Assembly (NCBI RefSeq): GCF_012932915.1
Contig: NZ_VCQU01000008.1
Span: 248,001-312,000 of the forward strand
Direction of reading: 5' to 3'
Length of the DNA stretch: 64,000 nucleotides
From: Antrihabitans stalactiti
GTDB taxonomy: Bacteria; Actinomycetota; Actinomycetes; Mycobacteriales; Mycobacteriaceae
Part shown: positions 1 through 8,558 of the stretch, one piece after another
How the letters are laid out: each line of letters starts with the position of its first letter
Position numbering within the stretch: position 1 is the stretch's first letter
Notes under the pieces: model-generated
Told to the model about the DNA's origin: nothing
Seen by the model: only the letters and a program-made list of their open reading frames with translations
Database searches by the model: none
Program-made: the position numbers and the translations under genes

Positions 1-2874
1 GCGGGTGAAGGCCTTGATGTCGTCGAGCGTGTGAATCAGGTAGTACTGCCGCGTCAAGACCTCGAGCAGCACGCCGGGATTCGAAATGCGCTGTGCCAGC
101 AGGCCGATCAGCGGCTCAGGAGTTGCCGCGAGGGCTTCCATTCGACGCGCGTAGTCGGGCGCATCGGGACGTTCGGCCAGGTAGGCCAGGTTGCCGCGGA
201 CGTTGTCGTAGGCACGGTTGCGAATGTCGTGAATGGCAGGCGCGTCGAAGAACCGGAAGCGCAGGTTTCGTGCGACGTCGCCGACCAGCGGGTAGCGGAC
301 CTGGGTGGCGTCGATCAGTCGATCGAGCACTTCCGCCAACTCCGGCGACGACTCGGGCGCGGCGTAATCGTCGGTGAGCCAACGTTCGAGCAGCCCGACG
401 ATGACCGGTACCTGATTCTCGATTCGCTGCAACGCGAGGAAGAGGCGATACACCGCTTCTTCCAGGAGCGGTCCGGGCTCGAGGTCGACCACGTCGTAGT
501 GGCCGAGCGCGCGGGAAAGCTTGTTGCGGAACGATTCCGGGAGGCGCTGCACGTCGACGTCCATCGACAGCAGATACGAATGAAAGTGCTCGCGCGGGCT
601 GTGCGCCTGCTCGTGTGTCTCTTCCTCGTCGAAGCCGGTCGGCTTGTTGCGCGACAGCTCGCAGATGTCGGCGAACGTCGTGAGCAGGTCCAGCTCGGGC
701 CCGACGAGGACCGTGCGCGGCACCTCGGCCCGCAGCGCGTGGTACTCGGTGAGCAATTCGCGCGCACGCGCGCCGCCGACGTCGAAGCCGGTGATCACCG
801 CGCGCAGTGCGTCGAGGCGGACGATCGCTTCGGTGTGGTTGTCGGTCTGCAGCGCGGACTGTGGTTTCGCGAACTCGACTCGCGGTGCCTTCGTCGTCAC
901 GGCACCGTCTTCGAGCGGATCGACCCGGAGCAGGGGAGCGCCGGCGTCGATCTGGGAGTTGACGACCGCCAGCACTTCGCGGACCTTGCCCGCAAACGGT
1001 GCGCGGACCGCGGTCTCCATCTTCATGGCCTCGAGCACGACCAGCGTTGCGCCCGCAGCGACCTCGTCGCCCGGCGCCACCGGCACCGCCACGACGACCG
1101 CCGGGGCGGGGGCACGGACCACGCCGGCCTCGTCCTGGCTGATCTGGTGGGTGACGCCGTCGACCTCGACGAGGTAGTGCGCAGTGCCTGCAACAGACAC
1201 GACATGGAATCGCCTGTTGCCGACGATGATTCGGCTCTCGAACTCGCCGAGTCGGTCGACGCTGACCTCGAACTCGCCGCCTTCGGTCTCGACGTTGTAG
1301 CGATGGGGGTCGATCTGGCCGACCGTCAGCTGATACGCCTGACCTTGGTAGGTGAGCTCGACGGCGCGACCGATCGAGTGCGTCGCGCGTGGCCGACCAC
1401 CGCGCGCGGACCGCAGGAATGCGGCACGCTCACGCGCCTCCTGGGCGTCGTAGGTGTCGATCGCGGCGGCGATCAGGGCGATGTCCGCGACGCGGGTCGG
1501 TCCGTCGGTTGTTCCCGCGCCCGTCCGGTCCAGCCAGCCGGTGTCGGCGTCGCCCGAGATCAGTTCTTCGCGATCGAGCAGTTCGAGCAGGAACGACTTG
1601 GTAGTCGTGCCACCGTCGAGGACGACGGTCGTTTCGCGCAGCGCGGTCCGCAGCCGGGCGAGCGCCTCGGAGCGGTCCTTGCCCCATGCGATGACCTTGG
1701 CGACCATCGAGTCGTAATCGGGCGGAATGACGTCGCCTTGCGCGATGCCGGTGTCGACGCGAAGGCCCGAGCCGAGCGGGAACTTCAGCAGCTTGACCGT
1801 GCCCGGTGCAGGCGCGAAACCGTTGTCGGCGTCTTCTGCGTTGAGGCGCGCTTCGACGGCGTGGCCGAATTCTGCCGGGCACTCACCTTCGAGGCGTCCG
1901 CCGTTGGCGACGTGAATCTGCAGCTTGACCAGGTCGAGGCCGGTCGTCACTTCGGTGATCGGGTGCTCGACCTGCAAACGTGTGTTGACCTCGAGGAAGG
2001 TGAACAGTTGTTGGTCGGGCTGGTAGAGGTATTCGACGGTTCCGGCGCCGCGGTAACCGGCGGCATGCACCAGCTCGCTGGAGGCGAAACGCAGATGGTC
2101 CGCCTGCTCCTTGGTGAGCACCGGCGAGGCCGATTCCTCGATGACCTTCTGGTTCTTGCGCTGGATGGAACAGTCGCGCACACCGGGCGCCCAGACGTTG
2201 CCGTAGTTGTCTGCGATGATCTGCACCTCGACGTGGCGCGCGTCGGTGACGAGACGCTCGAGGAAGACGACCGGGTCGCCGAACGAGCGCTCCGCTTCAC
2301 CCTGCGTGCGCTCGAGCGCGAGCTCCAGCTCGTCTTCGGAATAGACCTTGCGGATACCGCGACCGCCGCCGCCGCTGCGGGCCTTGATGATCAACGGGTA
2401 ACCGATGGCCTGAGCGTGACGACGCGCGTCAGACCGCGTCTCGACGGGCCCGCCACTCCAAGGCGCGACCGGAACGCCGACCTTCTCGGCCAGAATCTTG
2501 GCGGCGACCTTGTCGCCGAGCAGCTTCATCGCCTCGGGGGTGGGCCCGATGAAGGTGATGTTCAGTCGGCCGCAGAGTTCGGCGAACGCCGGGTCTTCGG
2601 CGACGAAGCCCCAACCGACCCACACCGCATCCGCTTTCGCTTCGAGCAGCGCGCGTTCGAGTTCGGTGTGGTTGAGGTACGGGCTGCCGGTGCCGGTCGA
2701 GCGCAGCGTGACCGCCTCGTCAGCCTGCCGGACGAACATCGCACGGCGCTCAGCGTCTGTGTGAAGCGCGACCGTGCGGATCCCGTAGTTGTGCTCGGCG
2801 TTGAGCTCGCGAACGGCCCTGATAAGGCGTACGGCGCTTTCGCCTCTGTTGACTACTGCAATCCGAGTGAACAT
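1..2874 (-). CDS. Fused acyl-CoA carboxylase (biotin carboxylase, BCCP and start of a longer chain), 3' end outside window
   Basis: This gene encodes the ATP-dependent biotin carboxylase half of an acyl-CoA carboxylase, which makes carboxylated acyl-CoAs for lipid synthesis in the cytoplasm. From the ATG at 2874 the protein begins MFTRIAVVNRGE, the usual carboxylase N-terminus. The ATP-grasp glycine loop GGGGRGIRK lies near residue 170 and EVNTRLQVEHP follows. A biotinyl domain with the attachment motif EAMKMETAV sits near residue 616. The frame stays open to the window edge, giving 958 visible residues. Biotin carboxylase subunits usually end after the biotinyl domain at about 600-670 residues, so this is the large single-chain type (about 1800 residues in Rhodococcus and Nocardia) whose carboxyltransferase domain would lie outside the window. 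That last point is inference. A 1003-codon frame on the opposite strand is only a shadow of this gene. Confidence 0.9.
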   Translation of the reverse strand, partial: MFTRIAVVNRGESAVRLIRAVRELNAEHNYGIRTVALHTDAERRAMFVRQADEAVTLRSTGTGSPYLNHTELERALLEAKADAVWVGWGFVAEDPAFAELCGRLNITFIGPTPEAMKLLGDKVAAKILAEKVGVPVAPWSGGPVETRSDARRHAQAIGYPLIIKARSGGGGRGIRKVYSEDELELALERTQGEAERSFGDPVVFLERLVTDARHVEVQIIADNYGNVWAPGVRDCSIQRKNQKVIEESASPVLTKEQADHLRFASSELVHAAGYRGAGTVEYLYQPDQQLFTFLEVNTRLQVEHPITEVTTGLDLVKLQIHVANGGRLEGECPAEFGHAVEARLNAEDADNGFAPAPGTVKLLKFPLGSGLRVDTGIAQGDVIPPDYDSMVAKVIAWGKDRSEALARLRTALRETTVVLDGGTTTKSFLLELLDREELISGDADTGWLDRTGAGTTDGPTRVADIALIAAAIDTYDAQEARERAAFLRSARGGRPRATHSIGRAVELTYQGQAYQLTVGQIDPHRYNVETEGGEFEVSVDRLGEFESRIIVGNRRFHVVSVAGTAHYLVEVDGVTHQISQDEAGVVRAPAPAVVVAVPVAPGDEVAAGATLVVLEAMKMETAVRAPFAGKVREVLAVVNSQIDAGAPLLRVDPLEDGAVTTKAPRVEFAKPQSALQTDNHTEAIVRLDALRAVITGFDVGGARARELLTEYHALRAEVPRTVLVGPELDLLTTFADICELSRNKPTGFDEEETHEQAHSPREHFHSYLLSMDVDVQRLPESFRNKLSRALGHYDVVDLEPGPLLEEAVYRLFLALQRIENQVPVIVGLLERWLTDDYAAPESSPELAEVLDRLIDATQVRYPLVGDVARNLRFRFFDAPAIHDIRNRAYDNVRGNLAYLAERPDAPDYARRMEALAATPEPLIGLLAQRISNPGVLLEVLTRQYYLIHTLDDIKAFTR

Positions 2875-3009
2875 ATCTCTCAATCGTCCGTCTTTGCGGT
2901 TTCGTTTGCTGAGCCGTCTCGTGGCCTGTCTGACGTTAGGCCATCTAGCAGCATGCACCAGCAAGCGCGGTCGGTGTGTGCATTCACGCCGACCTGGGCT
3001 ACATCGAAA

Positions 3010-3046
3010 TTTATACGTCGTCTAACGCGTACTCGCGAGTAGTCGT
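3010..3046 (-). promoter_or_regulatory. Candidate promoter and TetR-type operator for the acyl-CoA carboxylase gene
   Basis: Read on the minus strand, TATAAA at 3015-3010 makes a good -10 element about 135 bases before the carboxylase start. A perfect 12-base palindrome, TACTCGCGAGTA, lies at 3030-3041. It extends imperfectly (9 of 11 pairs) to 3025-3046, so it would cover the -35 and spacer region. Size, symmetry and position fit a TetR-family operator, as is common for fatty-acid genes in actinomycetes. The regulator is not in this window and the assignment is inference. Confidence 0.45.
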
Positions 3047-3090
3047 GTGGCCCAGTGAGAGTCGCTCTTTTCGGCGTTTATAGAGAACTC

Positions 3091-3113
3091 CTAAAAGGCT
3101 CGCCACCTTTTAG
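3091..3113 (-). terminator. Hairpin at the end of the DUF3558 pair
   Basis: CTAAAAGG (3091-3098) and CCTTTTAG (3106-3113) form an 8-bp stem around a 7-base loop. The hairpin overlaps the stop codon of the lipoprotein gene ending at 3110. It lies at the end of a minus-strand operon and before the carboxylase promoter, so transcription termination is the likely role. It has no strong U tract. Confidence 0.4.
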
Positions 3114-3610
3114 AGGTTGCGCATAAGCGTGAGTGCGACGAGTTTGGCTGCCGCGTCGCACGGATCGGGACCGCCGTCGACGGACTGCACCCACCACGTG
3201 ATTACTCCCGAGTAGGTTGCGGACACTCCGCAGGTGGGAGGGTCGCCAGGGCGCAACGCGGAGAACCCCGCCGTGTCGTCCACAGCGACCGTCGTGACTC
3301 GATATCCGAGCTTGGTCGCGACCTCGCGTTCATGCAGCAATGCGTTGTTCTCGAACCAGCCGAATGTGACGTCGATCTCTCCGAGCGACGTCGCGACCGT
3401 CCACATGCACACAGCACCGAAGAAATAGCGCGTCGCAGAGCCGCTGCCGACCGTCTCGGCGATCTGCTCAGGCGTCACCGCCTCGCATTCCTGCAGGAGG
3501 TTCTCGAACTGGTCGGACTTGGCTTGGGAGTGCGTTTTGGGGGTGTCGGCTGGGGTACTGCACCCCGTGAGGAGTGTGAAGGCGACGAGCGCCGTGATCA
3601 GCCGCTTCAT
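3110..3610 (-). CDS. DUF3558-family lipoprotein
   Basis: This is a small exported lipoprotein of unknown role on the outer face of the cell membrane. The chosen ATG at 3610 gives MKRLITALVAFTLLTGC, a signal peptide with lipobox LTGC. An upstream in-frame start would put a charged 16-residue tail in front of the signal peptide. The mature part has the DUF3558 pattern of paired cysteines (LLQECEAVTPEQIAE, AVCMW, PTCGV, DPCDAAA) and a Trp-rich middle. DUF3558 is common in mycolic-acid actinomycetes. The start overlaps the stop of the related upstream gene by an ATGA, so the two are translationally coupled tandem paralogues. Family assignment is by cysteine pattern and layout. Confidence 0.75.
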   Translation of the reverse strand: MKRLITALVAFTLLTGCSTPADTPKTHSQAKSDQFENLLQECEAVTPEQIAETVGSGSATRYFFGAVCMWTVATSLGEIDVTFGWFENNALLHEREVATKLGYRVTTVAVDDTAGFSALRPGDPPTCGVSATYSGVITWWVQSVDGGPDPCDAAAKLVALTLMRNL

Positions 3611-4152
3611 TTCGACCTGGCGATCGTCAGCTTGGCGAGTTCGCGCGCCGGCGTACACACGTCGGTGGGCTGCGGACCCGAGCGGTAGCTGATCACCCAG
3701 TAGATGAAGTCGGCGTGGTCTTCGACGCCGATCTCGCAGGTGCCGGGCGCTGCGTTGCGCGACGTGTACGCGCGTCGACCCTCGAATTCGAACTGTTCGA
3801 CGTCGCGACCGATGCGTTCGGATCCCATCCGTTCACGGTCGATCGGACTGCCGCGATACCAATTGAACATCACGTACTCCAGGCCGACGGCCCACCGGCA
3901 TTTGATGCCGTTCTTACCCTCGACGCGAAGGTCCTGGATGCCCGTGATCTGGGCGACCTCGTCGTCTGTCACCGAACCGCACTCGCCGTAGAAGGAGCCG
4001 AAGACGGCGTTGGTGGGCTTGGGTGCCGGATCGCCTGCAGTGGGCGTGCCGTCGATTCGGGTGCAGGCGGCGATGGTCAGCAGAAAGGCGCATAGGGTTG
4101 CCAACCTGCCGCTGGGGGTCACCCTTGCCAGGTTATCGGCTTTGACCAGCAT
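3607..4152 (-). CDS. DUF3558-family lipoprotein
   Basis: This is a second DUF3558-type lipoprotein, paralogous to the one directly downstream. The signal peptide runs through a hydrophobic stretch ending in lipobox TIAAC. The mature domain has the family landmarks YGECGSVTDDEVAQITG, KCRW, GTCEIGV and TDVCTPARELAK. Two starts are possible: ATG at 4152, which overlaps the preceding VWA gene by 20 bases, or GTG at 4122, which gives a shorter n-region (MTPSGRLATL) and lies just beyond the VWA stop. The shorter form makes a more typical signal peptide but has no better ribosome site. It could be co-transcribed with the five-gene operon upstream. Function is unknown. Confidence 0.72.
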   Translation of the reverse strand: MLVKADNLARVTPSGRLATLCAFLLTIAACTRIDGTPTAGDPAPKPTNAVFGSFYGECGSVTDDEVAQITGIQDLRVEGKNGIKCRWAVGLEYVMFNWYRGSPIDRERMGSERIGRDVEQFEFEGRRAYTSRNAAPGTCEIGVEDHADFIYWVISYRSGPQPTDVCTPARELAKLTIARSK

Positions 4153-5302
4153 TGACCTGAGCCCAGCGTGCGACATCGCCCTTGTCGAGAGCCACAGCAA
4201 GGAGGTCCGGGAACTGGTCGGGCGTGCAGGCGAACGCCGGAACACCCAGCGCGGCAAGAGCCGCGGCGTTGTCGTGGTCGAAACTTGGTGCGCCGTCGTC
4301 CGAAAGCGCAAGGAGCACGACGACTTGCACACCGGACAGTTTCATCGCCCCGACGCGCCGCAGCATCTGATCCTGAACGCCGCCTTCGTAGAGATCCGAG
4401 ACGAGGACGAACAACGTCTCGGTCGGCTTGGTCACCAGCGATTCGCAGTACGCGATCGCGCGATTGATGTCGGTGCCGCCGCCGAGTTGGGTCCCGAACA
4501 GTACGTCCACGGGATCGTCGAGTTTGTCGGTCAGGTCAACGACGGCCGTATCGAACACCACCATCGACGTTTTCAACGACCGCATCGACGCCAGAACCGC
4601 CCCGAAGACCGACGCGAAGACGACGCTGCTTGCCATCGAGCCGGACTGGTCGATGGCCAGGATCACGTCCCGCTGCACGGCCTGCGACCGACGGCCGTAA
4701 CCGACAAGTCGCTGCGGCACAACGGTTTTGTACTCCGGCAGGTAGTGCGCGAGGTTGCGACGGATCGTCTGATTCCAGTCGATGTCGCGGTACTTCGGGC
4801 GCGAGGTCCGGGCGGCGCGGTTCAGCGCGCCCGTGACCGCCGCGACGGTGTGCTGCGCAATTCGCCGCTCGATTTCGCGGACCACCTTCTCGACGACCAT
4901 GCGTGCTGTTGCCTTCGTGGTTTCGGGCATCACGCGGTTGAGGCTGAGCAGCGCGCCGACCAGGTGGACGTCAGGTTCGACGGCGTCGAGCAGCTCGGGT
5001 TCGAGCAGCAGCTGCGTCAGGTTCAGCCGTTCGACGGCATCCTTTTGCATCACCTGGACGACGCTGGTGGGGAAATAGGTCCGGATGTCGCCGAGCCAAC
5101 GGGCAACCCGCGGCGCCGAGCCGCCGAGGCCGCCGGCTCGTTTGGTGCCGTCGCCACCAGTGCCGTTTTTATCCGAGTCGTACAGCGCGGCCAGCGCGCC
5201 GTCCATCGCTTTGTCGTCGCGGTCGCTCAGGCCGCCGGTGCCTTCTTCCGCTGCGTGGCCGAGGACGAGGCGCCATCGTCTGAGTCGATCGGGGCTGGTC
5301 AT
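4133..5302 (-). CDS. VWA-domain protein (CoxE-like) of a MoxR/VWA operon
   Basis: This is a 389-residue cytoplasmic protein with a C-terminal von Willebrand A domain. The metal-binding MIDAS loop reads DQSGSMAS, followed by TDINRAI and VSDLYEGG, so all three metal-site segments are present. The N-terminal half (RLRRWRLVLG, later KYRDIDWNQTIRRNL) is the helical region typical of CoxE-like VWA proteins that partner MoxR ATPases. The start at 5302 overlaps the stop of the DUF5682 gene by ATGA. In MoxR/VWA pairs the VWA protein is thought to act as adaptor or substrate recogniser for the ATPase, in metal insertion or complex remodelling. Its target here is unknown. Confidence 0.85.
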   Translation of the reverse strand: MTSPDRLRRWRLVLGHAAEEGTGGLSDRDDKAMDGALAALYDSDKNGTGGDGTKRAGGLGGSAPRVARWLGDIRTYFPTSVVQVMQKDAVERLNLTQLLLEPELLDAVEPDVHLVGALLSLNRVMPETTKATARMVVEKVVREIERRIAQHTVAAVTGALNRAARTSRPKYRDIDWNQTIRRNLAHYLPEYKTVVPQRLVGYGRRSQAVQRDVILAIDQSGSMASSVVFASVFGAVLASMRSLKTSMVVFDTAVVDLTDKLDDPVDVLFGTQLGGGTDINRAIAYCESLVTKPTETLFVLVSDLYEGGVQDQMLRRVGAMKLSGVQVVVLLALSDDGAPSFDHDNAAALAALGVPAFACTPDQFPDLLAVALDKGDVARWAQVNAGQSR

Positions 5303-7464
5303 GAGACACCGAGGATTTCTAGGACGGCTTTTGTTGCTGTTTTGCCACGTTCTTCGTCGAGTGTGGTTGCCGTCGTTGGCTTGTTGTCGTTGTTCGGATC
5401 CCGGACGGCTTGGCCCACCGCTTGCCGTTCGCCTTGGTCGAACGAGCCGAAGGTGCGACGGAGTAGCGGCAGTGCGTCGGTGAAGTCCTGTTCGCCGAGG
5501 CCGGAGAGCCAATCGTCGATGAGCCGCAACAACTGTCGGTCGTGGACGAGCAGGAGGCCGCCGCCGGACAGGAAGCCGTCGACCCACGCTGCTTTGGCTG
5601 CGGGCTCGGCTCCCACCGACAGAGCTCTGGAAAGTCTTGCCTCGGAGTCTTGTTGAGTAATTCGGTCGGCGTCGCGCAGCAGGCGGACGATGCGCCCGAT
5701 CAGCAGACCGTGCACATCCTCGCGGTGGCTGATGGAGTGCAGCGTCGTCAGCCATTGTTCGGAGGCTTCGTGGTCGTCGCGGGTCATGACCGAGCCATGG
5801 GCGTCGTCTATCAGCCTGCGCATCTCCGCGGCGTTGTCGTCGTCCAAGCTCGTGACAGCGGATGGCAGACCAGCGCTGATGCGGACGAGGAGGCTGTCGG
5901 TGACACGCGTGAGGGCTGTGGCATCGGTGCCGCGGACGTCGCCGTACCGGATTGTCCTGGTCAGCGGCGGTATTGCGGCGAGGAGGTGGGCGACGTCGTG
6001 GTCCAACGCTGCTGCCGACTCGACTAGTTTCAGGAGGCTTGCGAGCACATTCGTGAGGTCGGCGACGAGGGCCTTCTCCAGGAGTTTGGTGAGGTCGCCG
6101 AGGGTGGCGTCGTCTCTGTTGGCTTGGTCGAGCACCTTCGCCTCGGCTGCCGCCAGGACCGTCGTTCCCCACATCGATGCCTCGACGATCGCGACCGCGT
6201 ACTCCGGCTGCCATTCGAGCGTCCACGATTCGCGGAACGTACCCGTGCTGCGGACCTCGCTCGCTGTGACTGTGCCCCAGCCGATTCCGAGGAGTCTTAG
6301 TCGGTGTAATAGGCGGGATTTGGCCAGGTCGTTGTCTTTGCGGAGGTCTAGGTCTAGTTTGCGGGCTGCGGCTTCTTGGTTGAGTCTCAGGGTTTTGGCT
6401 TTGGCCCGCAGGTCCGCGTCGAGTGGGACGGTCGGCGTTTCCTCCGGCACGGCACCGAGTTTCTCGCCGACGACGAGCCGTGCGGACACCAGTTCCAGCA
6501 GTACTTCGTCGCCGTCGCACAACACGGCGCGCGTCGCTTCGGTGACTTCCGATAGCCCGGCGAGCGGTCGGGATCGCATGGCGGCAAGGGTTTCCGTGAG
6601 CCGGGCCGCTTCGATGATGTGCGCACTCGAGACGGGAAGGTCCTCGGTCCGCAAGACGCGTGCGACCTTCGTCAGCCAGCGCGTGATCGGCTTGTCGGTC
6701 TCGGTGAACAGGTGGTGATACCAGCCGGGGGAGGTGATTCCGGCGCCGTAGCCGGACGACGTTGCCAGGCGTGAATGGGTCCATGGCACCCAGGTCAGCG
6801 AGGTCTTGGTTTTGGGAATGCCTTTGAGCAGTCTTGCGTCGTGGGCGGCCGGACCGAGTTGGTTCAGTGCCGGTGCATGCCAGGCGCCGCAGACGACGGC
6901 GAGGCGTTCGGAGCCGTCTTTGAGTGCCTTCCGCATTGTTTGGCGCATGTACGCCTCGCGTTGCAGGGTCCGTTCGTCGATCGTGGTCGATTCTCTTAGG
7001 GATGCCATCGCCTCGTTGAGGGCATCGAACGTTCCTGCGTCGGAAGTGGATTCGACGATCGCATCCCACCACCGCTCGGCGTCGTCGTAGCCGGCGGCTG
7101 CAGCCAGATCTTCGAGGGGGTCGCCTTTCTCGCGGTGACGGTCCTTGATGTCGAGGGTTTGGGACGCTGGAAGGTCGCAAAACTTAGCTGGCACTTCGTG
7201 TTCCGCTGCCCACTGCATTGCCTGCCATTCGGGTGAGAAGACAGCGAAAGGCCAGAATGCGGCCTTGGCCGGCTCGGCAGCGACGTAAGCGAGCAGGGCT
7301 ATCGGCGGGATCATCTCGGCTGATGCCGTCAGTGCGACCAGTGGATCGGCGTCGGCCGGTCCCTCGATCAGGATGGTGTCCGGATCGAATTCGTCCAGAG
7401 CCGCGCGGAGGGATTTGGCCGAGCCCGGACCGTGGTGGCGGATGCCGTAGATGCGTGTCGTCAT
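5299..7464 (-). CDS. DUF5682-family protein
   Basis: This is a large cytoplasmic protein of 721 residues. It begins MTTRIYGIRHHGPGSAKSL, the conserved N-terminus of the DUF5682 family (IRHHGPG), continuing with ILIEGPADAD and AVVCGAWHAPAL. These His- and Glu-rich segments look like a possible enzymatic site, but no reaction is known. The remainder is helix-rich. The start at 7464 was chosen because it overlaps the preceding stop by ATGA; an upstream frame extension would only add arginine-rich shadow sequence. It lies in the fixed order SWIM, DUF5691, MoxR, DUF5682, VWA, which implies one functional complex. The family name is recognised from the N-terminal motif and context. Confidence 0.82.
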   Translation of the reverse strand: MTTRIYGIRHHGPGSAKSLRAALDEFDPDTILIEGPADADPLVALTASAEMIPPIALLAYVAAEPAKAAFWPFAVFSPEWQAMQWAAEHEVPAKFCDLPASQTLDIKDRHREKGDPLEDLAAAAGYDDAERWWDAIVESTSDAGTFDALNEAMASLRESTTIDERTLQREAYMRQTMRKALKDGSERLAVVCGAWHAPALNQLGPAAHDARLLKGIPKTKTSLTWVPWTHSRLATSSGYGAGITSPGWYHHLFTETDKPITRWLTKVARVLRTEDLPVSSAHIIEAARLTETLAAMRSRPLAGLSEVTEATRAVLCDGDEVLLELVSARLVVGEKLGAVPEETPTVPLDADLRAKAKTLRLNQEAAARKLDLDLRKDNDLAKSRLLHRLRLLGIGWGTVTASEVRSTGTFRESWTLEWQPEYAVAIVEASMWGTTVLAAAEAKVLDQANRDDATLGDLTKLLEKALVADLTNVLASLLKLVESAAALDHDVAHLLAAIPPLTRTIRYGDVRGTDATALTRVTDSLLVRISAGLPSAVTSLDDDNAAEMRRLIDDAHGSVMTRDDHEASEQWLTTLHSISHREDVHGLLIGRIVRLLRDADRITQQDSEARLSRALSVGAEPAAKAAWVDGFLSGGGLLLVHDRQLLRLIDDWLSGLGEQDFTDALPLLRRTFGSFDQGERQAVGQAVRDPNNDNKPTTATTLDEERGKTATKAVLEILGVS

Positions 7465-8558
7465 GTGGCCTCGCGGCAGGCGCGGTAGAAGTCGGCCCAG
7501 TCTTTGCGTTCGCGGACAACGGCTTCCAGATACTCGTTCCATACGACGGCGTCGGCAACCGGGTCCTTGATGACCGAACCGAGGATGCCTGCCGCGATGT
7601 CGGATGCGCGCAGCACGCCATCACCGAAGTGTGCAGACAGCGCCAGACCGCTAGTAATTACCGAGATCGCTTCCGCGGTCGAGAGTGTGCCGGATGGTGA
7701 CTTGAGTTTCGTTCGACCGTCTGCCGTTGCCCCGGAACGCAATTCGCGGAACACGCTGACCACGCGTCGAATCTCTTCTGCCGCAGCAGGAACGGGCGGC
7801 AATTCGAGCGAGGCTCCCAATTGCTCGACCCGTCGCGTGACGATGTCGATCTCTTCCTCCTCGGTCGCGGGGAGCGGCAGGACGACGGTGTTGAAGCGGC
7901 GCCGCAGCGCGGAGGAGAGGTCGTTGACGCCGCGGTCACGGTCGTTGGCGGTGGCGATGACGTTGAATCCCTTGGCCGCCTGGACTTCCGTCGCCAGCTC
8001 CGGGATCGGCAGTGTCTTCTCGGAGAGGATCGTGATGAGTGCGTCTTGGACGTCGGCAGGGATTCGGGTGAGCTCCTCGACGCGTGCGATGCGGCCTTCC
8101 TGCATTGCCGTCATCACAGGTGAGGGCACCAGGGCGCCGGCCGTCGGGCCTTCCGCCAGTAGGCGCGCGTAGTTCCAGCCGTAGCGGATCGATTCCTCAG
8201 CGGTCCCTGATGTGCCTTGCACGAGTAGCGTCGACGATCCGCTGACCGCGGCGGAAAGGTGCTCGGAGACCCAAGTTTTCGCCGTTCCCGGTACTCCGAG
8301 CAGGAGGAGGGCGCGGTCGGTGGCCAGCGTTGCGACTGCCACTTCGATGAGGCGGCGGGGGCCAACGTATTTGGGTGAGATGACGGTGCCGCCAGGTAGG
8401 ACGCCGCCGAGTAGATAGGTCACTGTGGCCCACGGCGACAGCTTCCACGACGGCGGTCGTGGCCGGTCGTCTTGGCGATCGAGGGCTTGGAGTTCCTCGG
8501 CATACTCTTGCTCGGCGTGCGGGCGGAGGAGTGTGGTCTGGTCGATGGCCTGGGTCAT
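7461..8558 (-). CDS. MoxR-type AAA+ ATPase
   Basis: This is a 365-residue AAA+ ATPase of the MoxR group (AAA_5 type). It has Walker A GVPGTAKT at residues 88-95, a Walker B-like segment ARVEELTRI near 158-166, the sensor-1 stretch IATANDRD near 201-208, and an arginine finger in LRRRFN near 218-223. Walker B ends in EE rather than the usual DE. The glutamate needed for hydrolysis is kept, so the enzyme is probably active. MoxR ATPases work as ring-shaped chaperones with VWA-domain partners, and such a partner is encoded two genes downstream. Both ends overlap neighbours by ATGA. Confidence 0.9.
   Translation of the reverse strand: MTQAIDQTTLLRPHAEQEYAEELQALDRQDDRPRPPSWKLSPWATVTYLLGGVLPGGTVISPKYVGPRRLIEVAVATLATDRALLLLGVPGTAKTWVSEHLSAAVSGSSTLLVQGTSGTAEESIRYGWNYARLLAEGPTAGALVPSPVMTAMQEGRIARVEELTRIPADVQDALITILSEKTLPIPELATEVQAAKGFNVIATANDRDRGVNDLSSALRRRFNTVVLPLPATEEEEIDIVTRRVEQLGASLELPPVPAAAEEIRRVVSVFRELRSGATADGRTKLKSPSGTLSTAEAISVITSGLALSAHFGDGVLRASDIAAGILGSVIKDPVADAVVWNEYLEAVVRERKDWADFYRACREAT

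Noticed and set aside
31-3042. 1003-codon open frame on the + strand
   Set aside because: It is antisense to the acyl-CoA carboxylase gene, which has clear family motifs. The frame encodes Arg/Asp/Val-rich sequence without any domain; long antisense frames are common at this GC content.
4010-5656. 548-codon open frame on the + strand
   Set aside because: Antisense to the VWA and DUF5682 genes, with no recognisable product.
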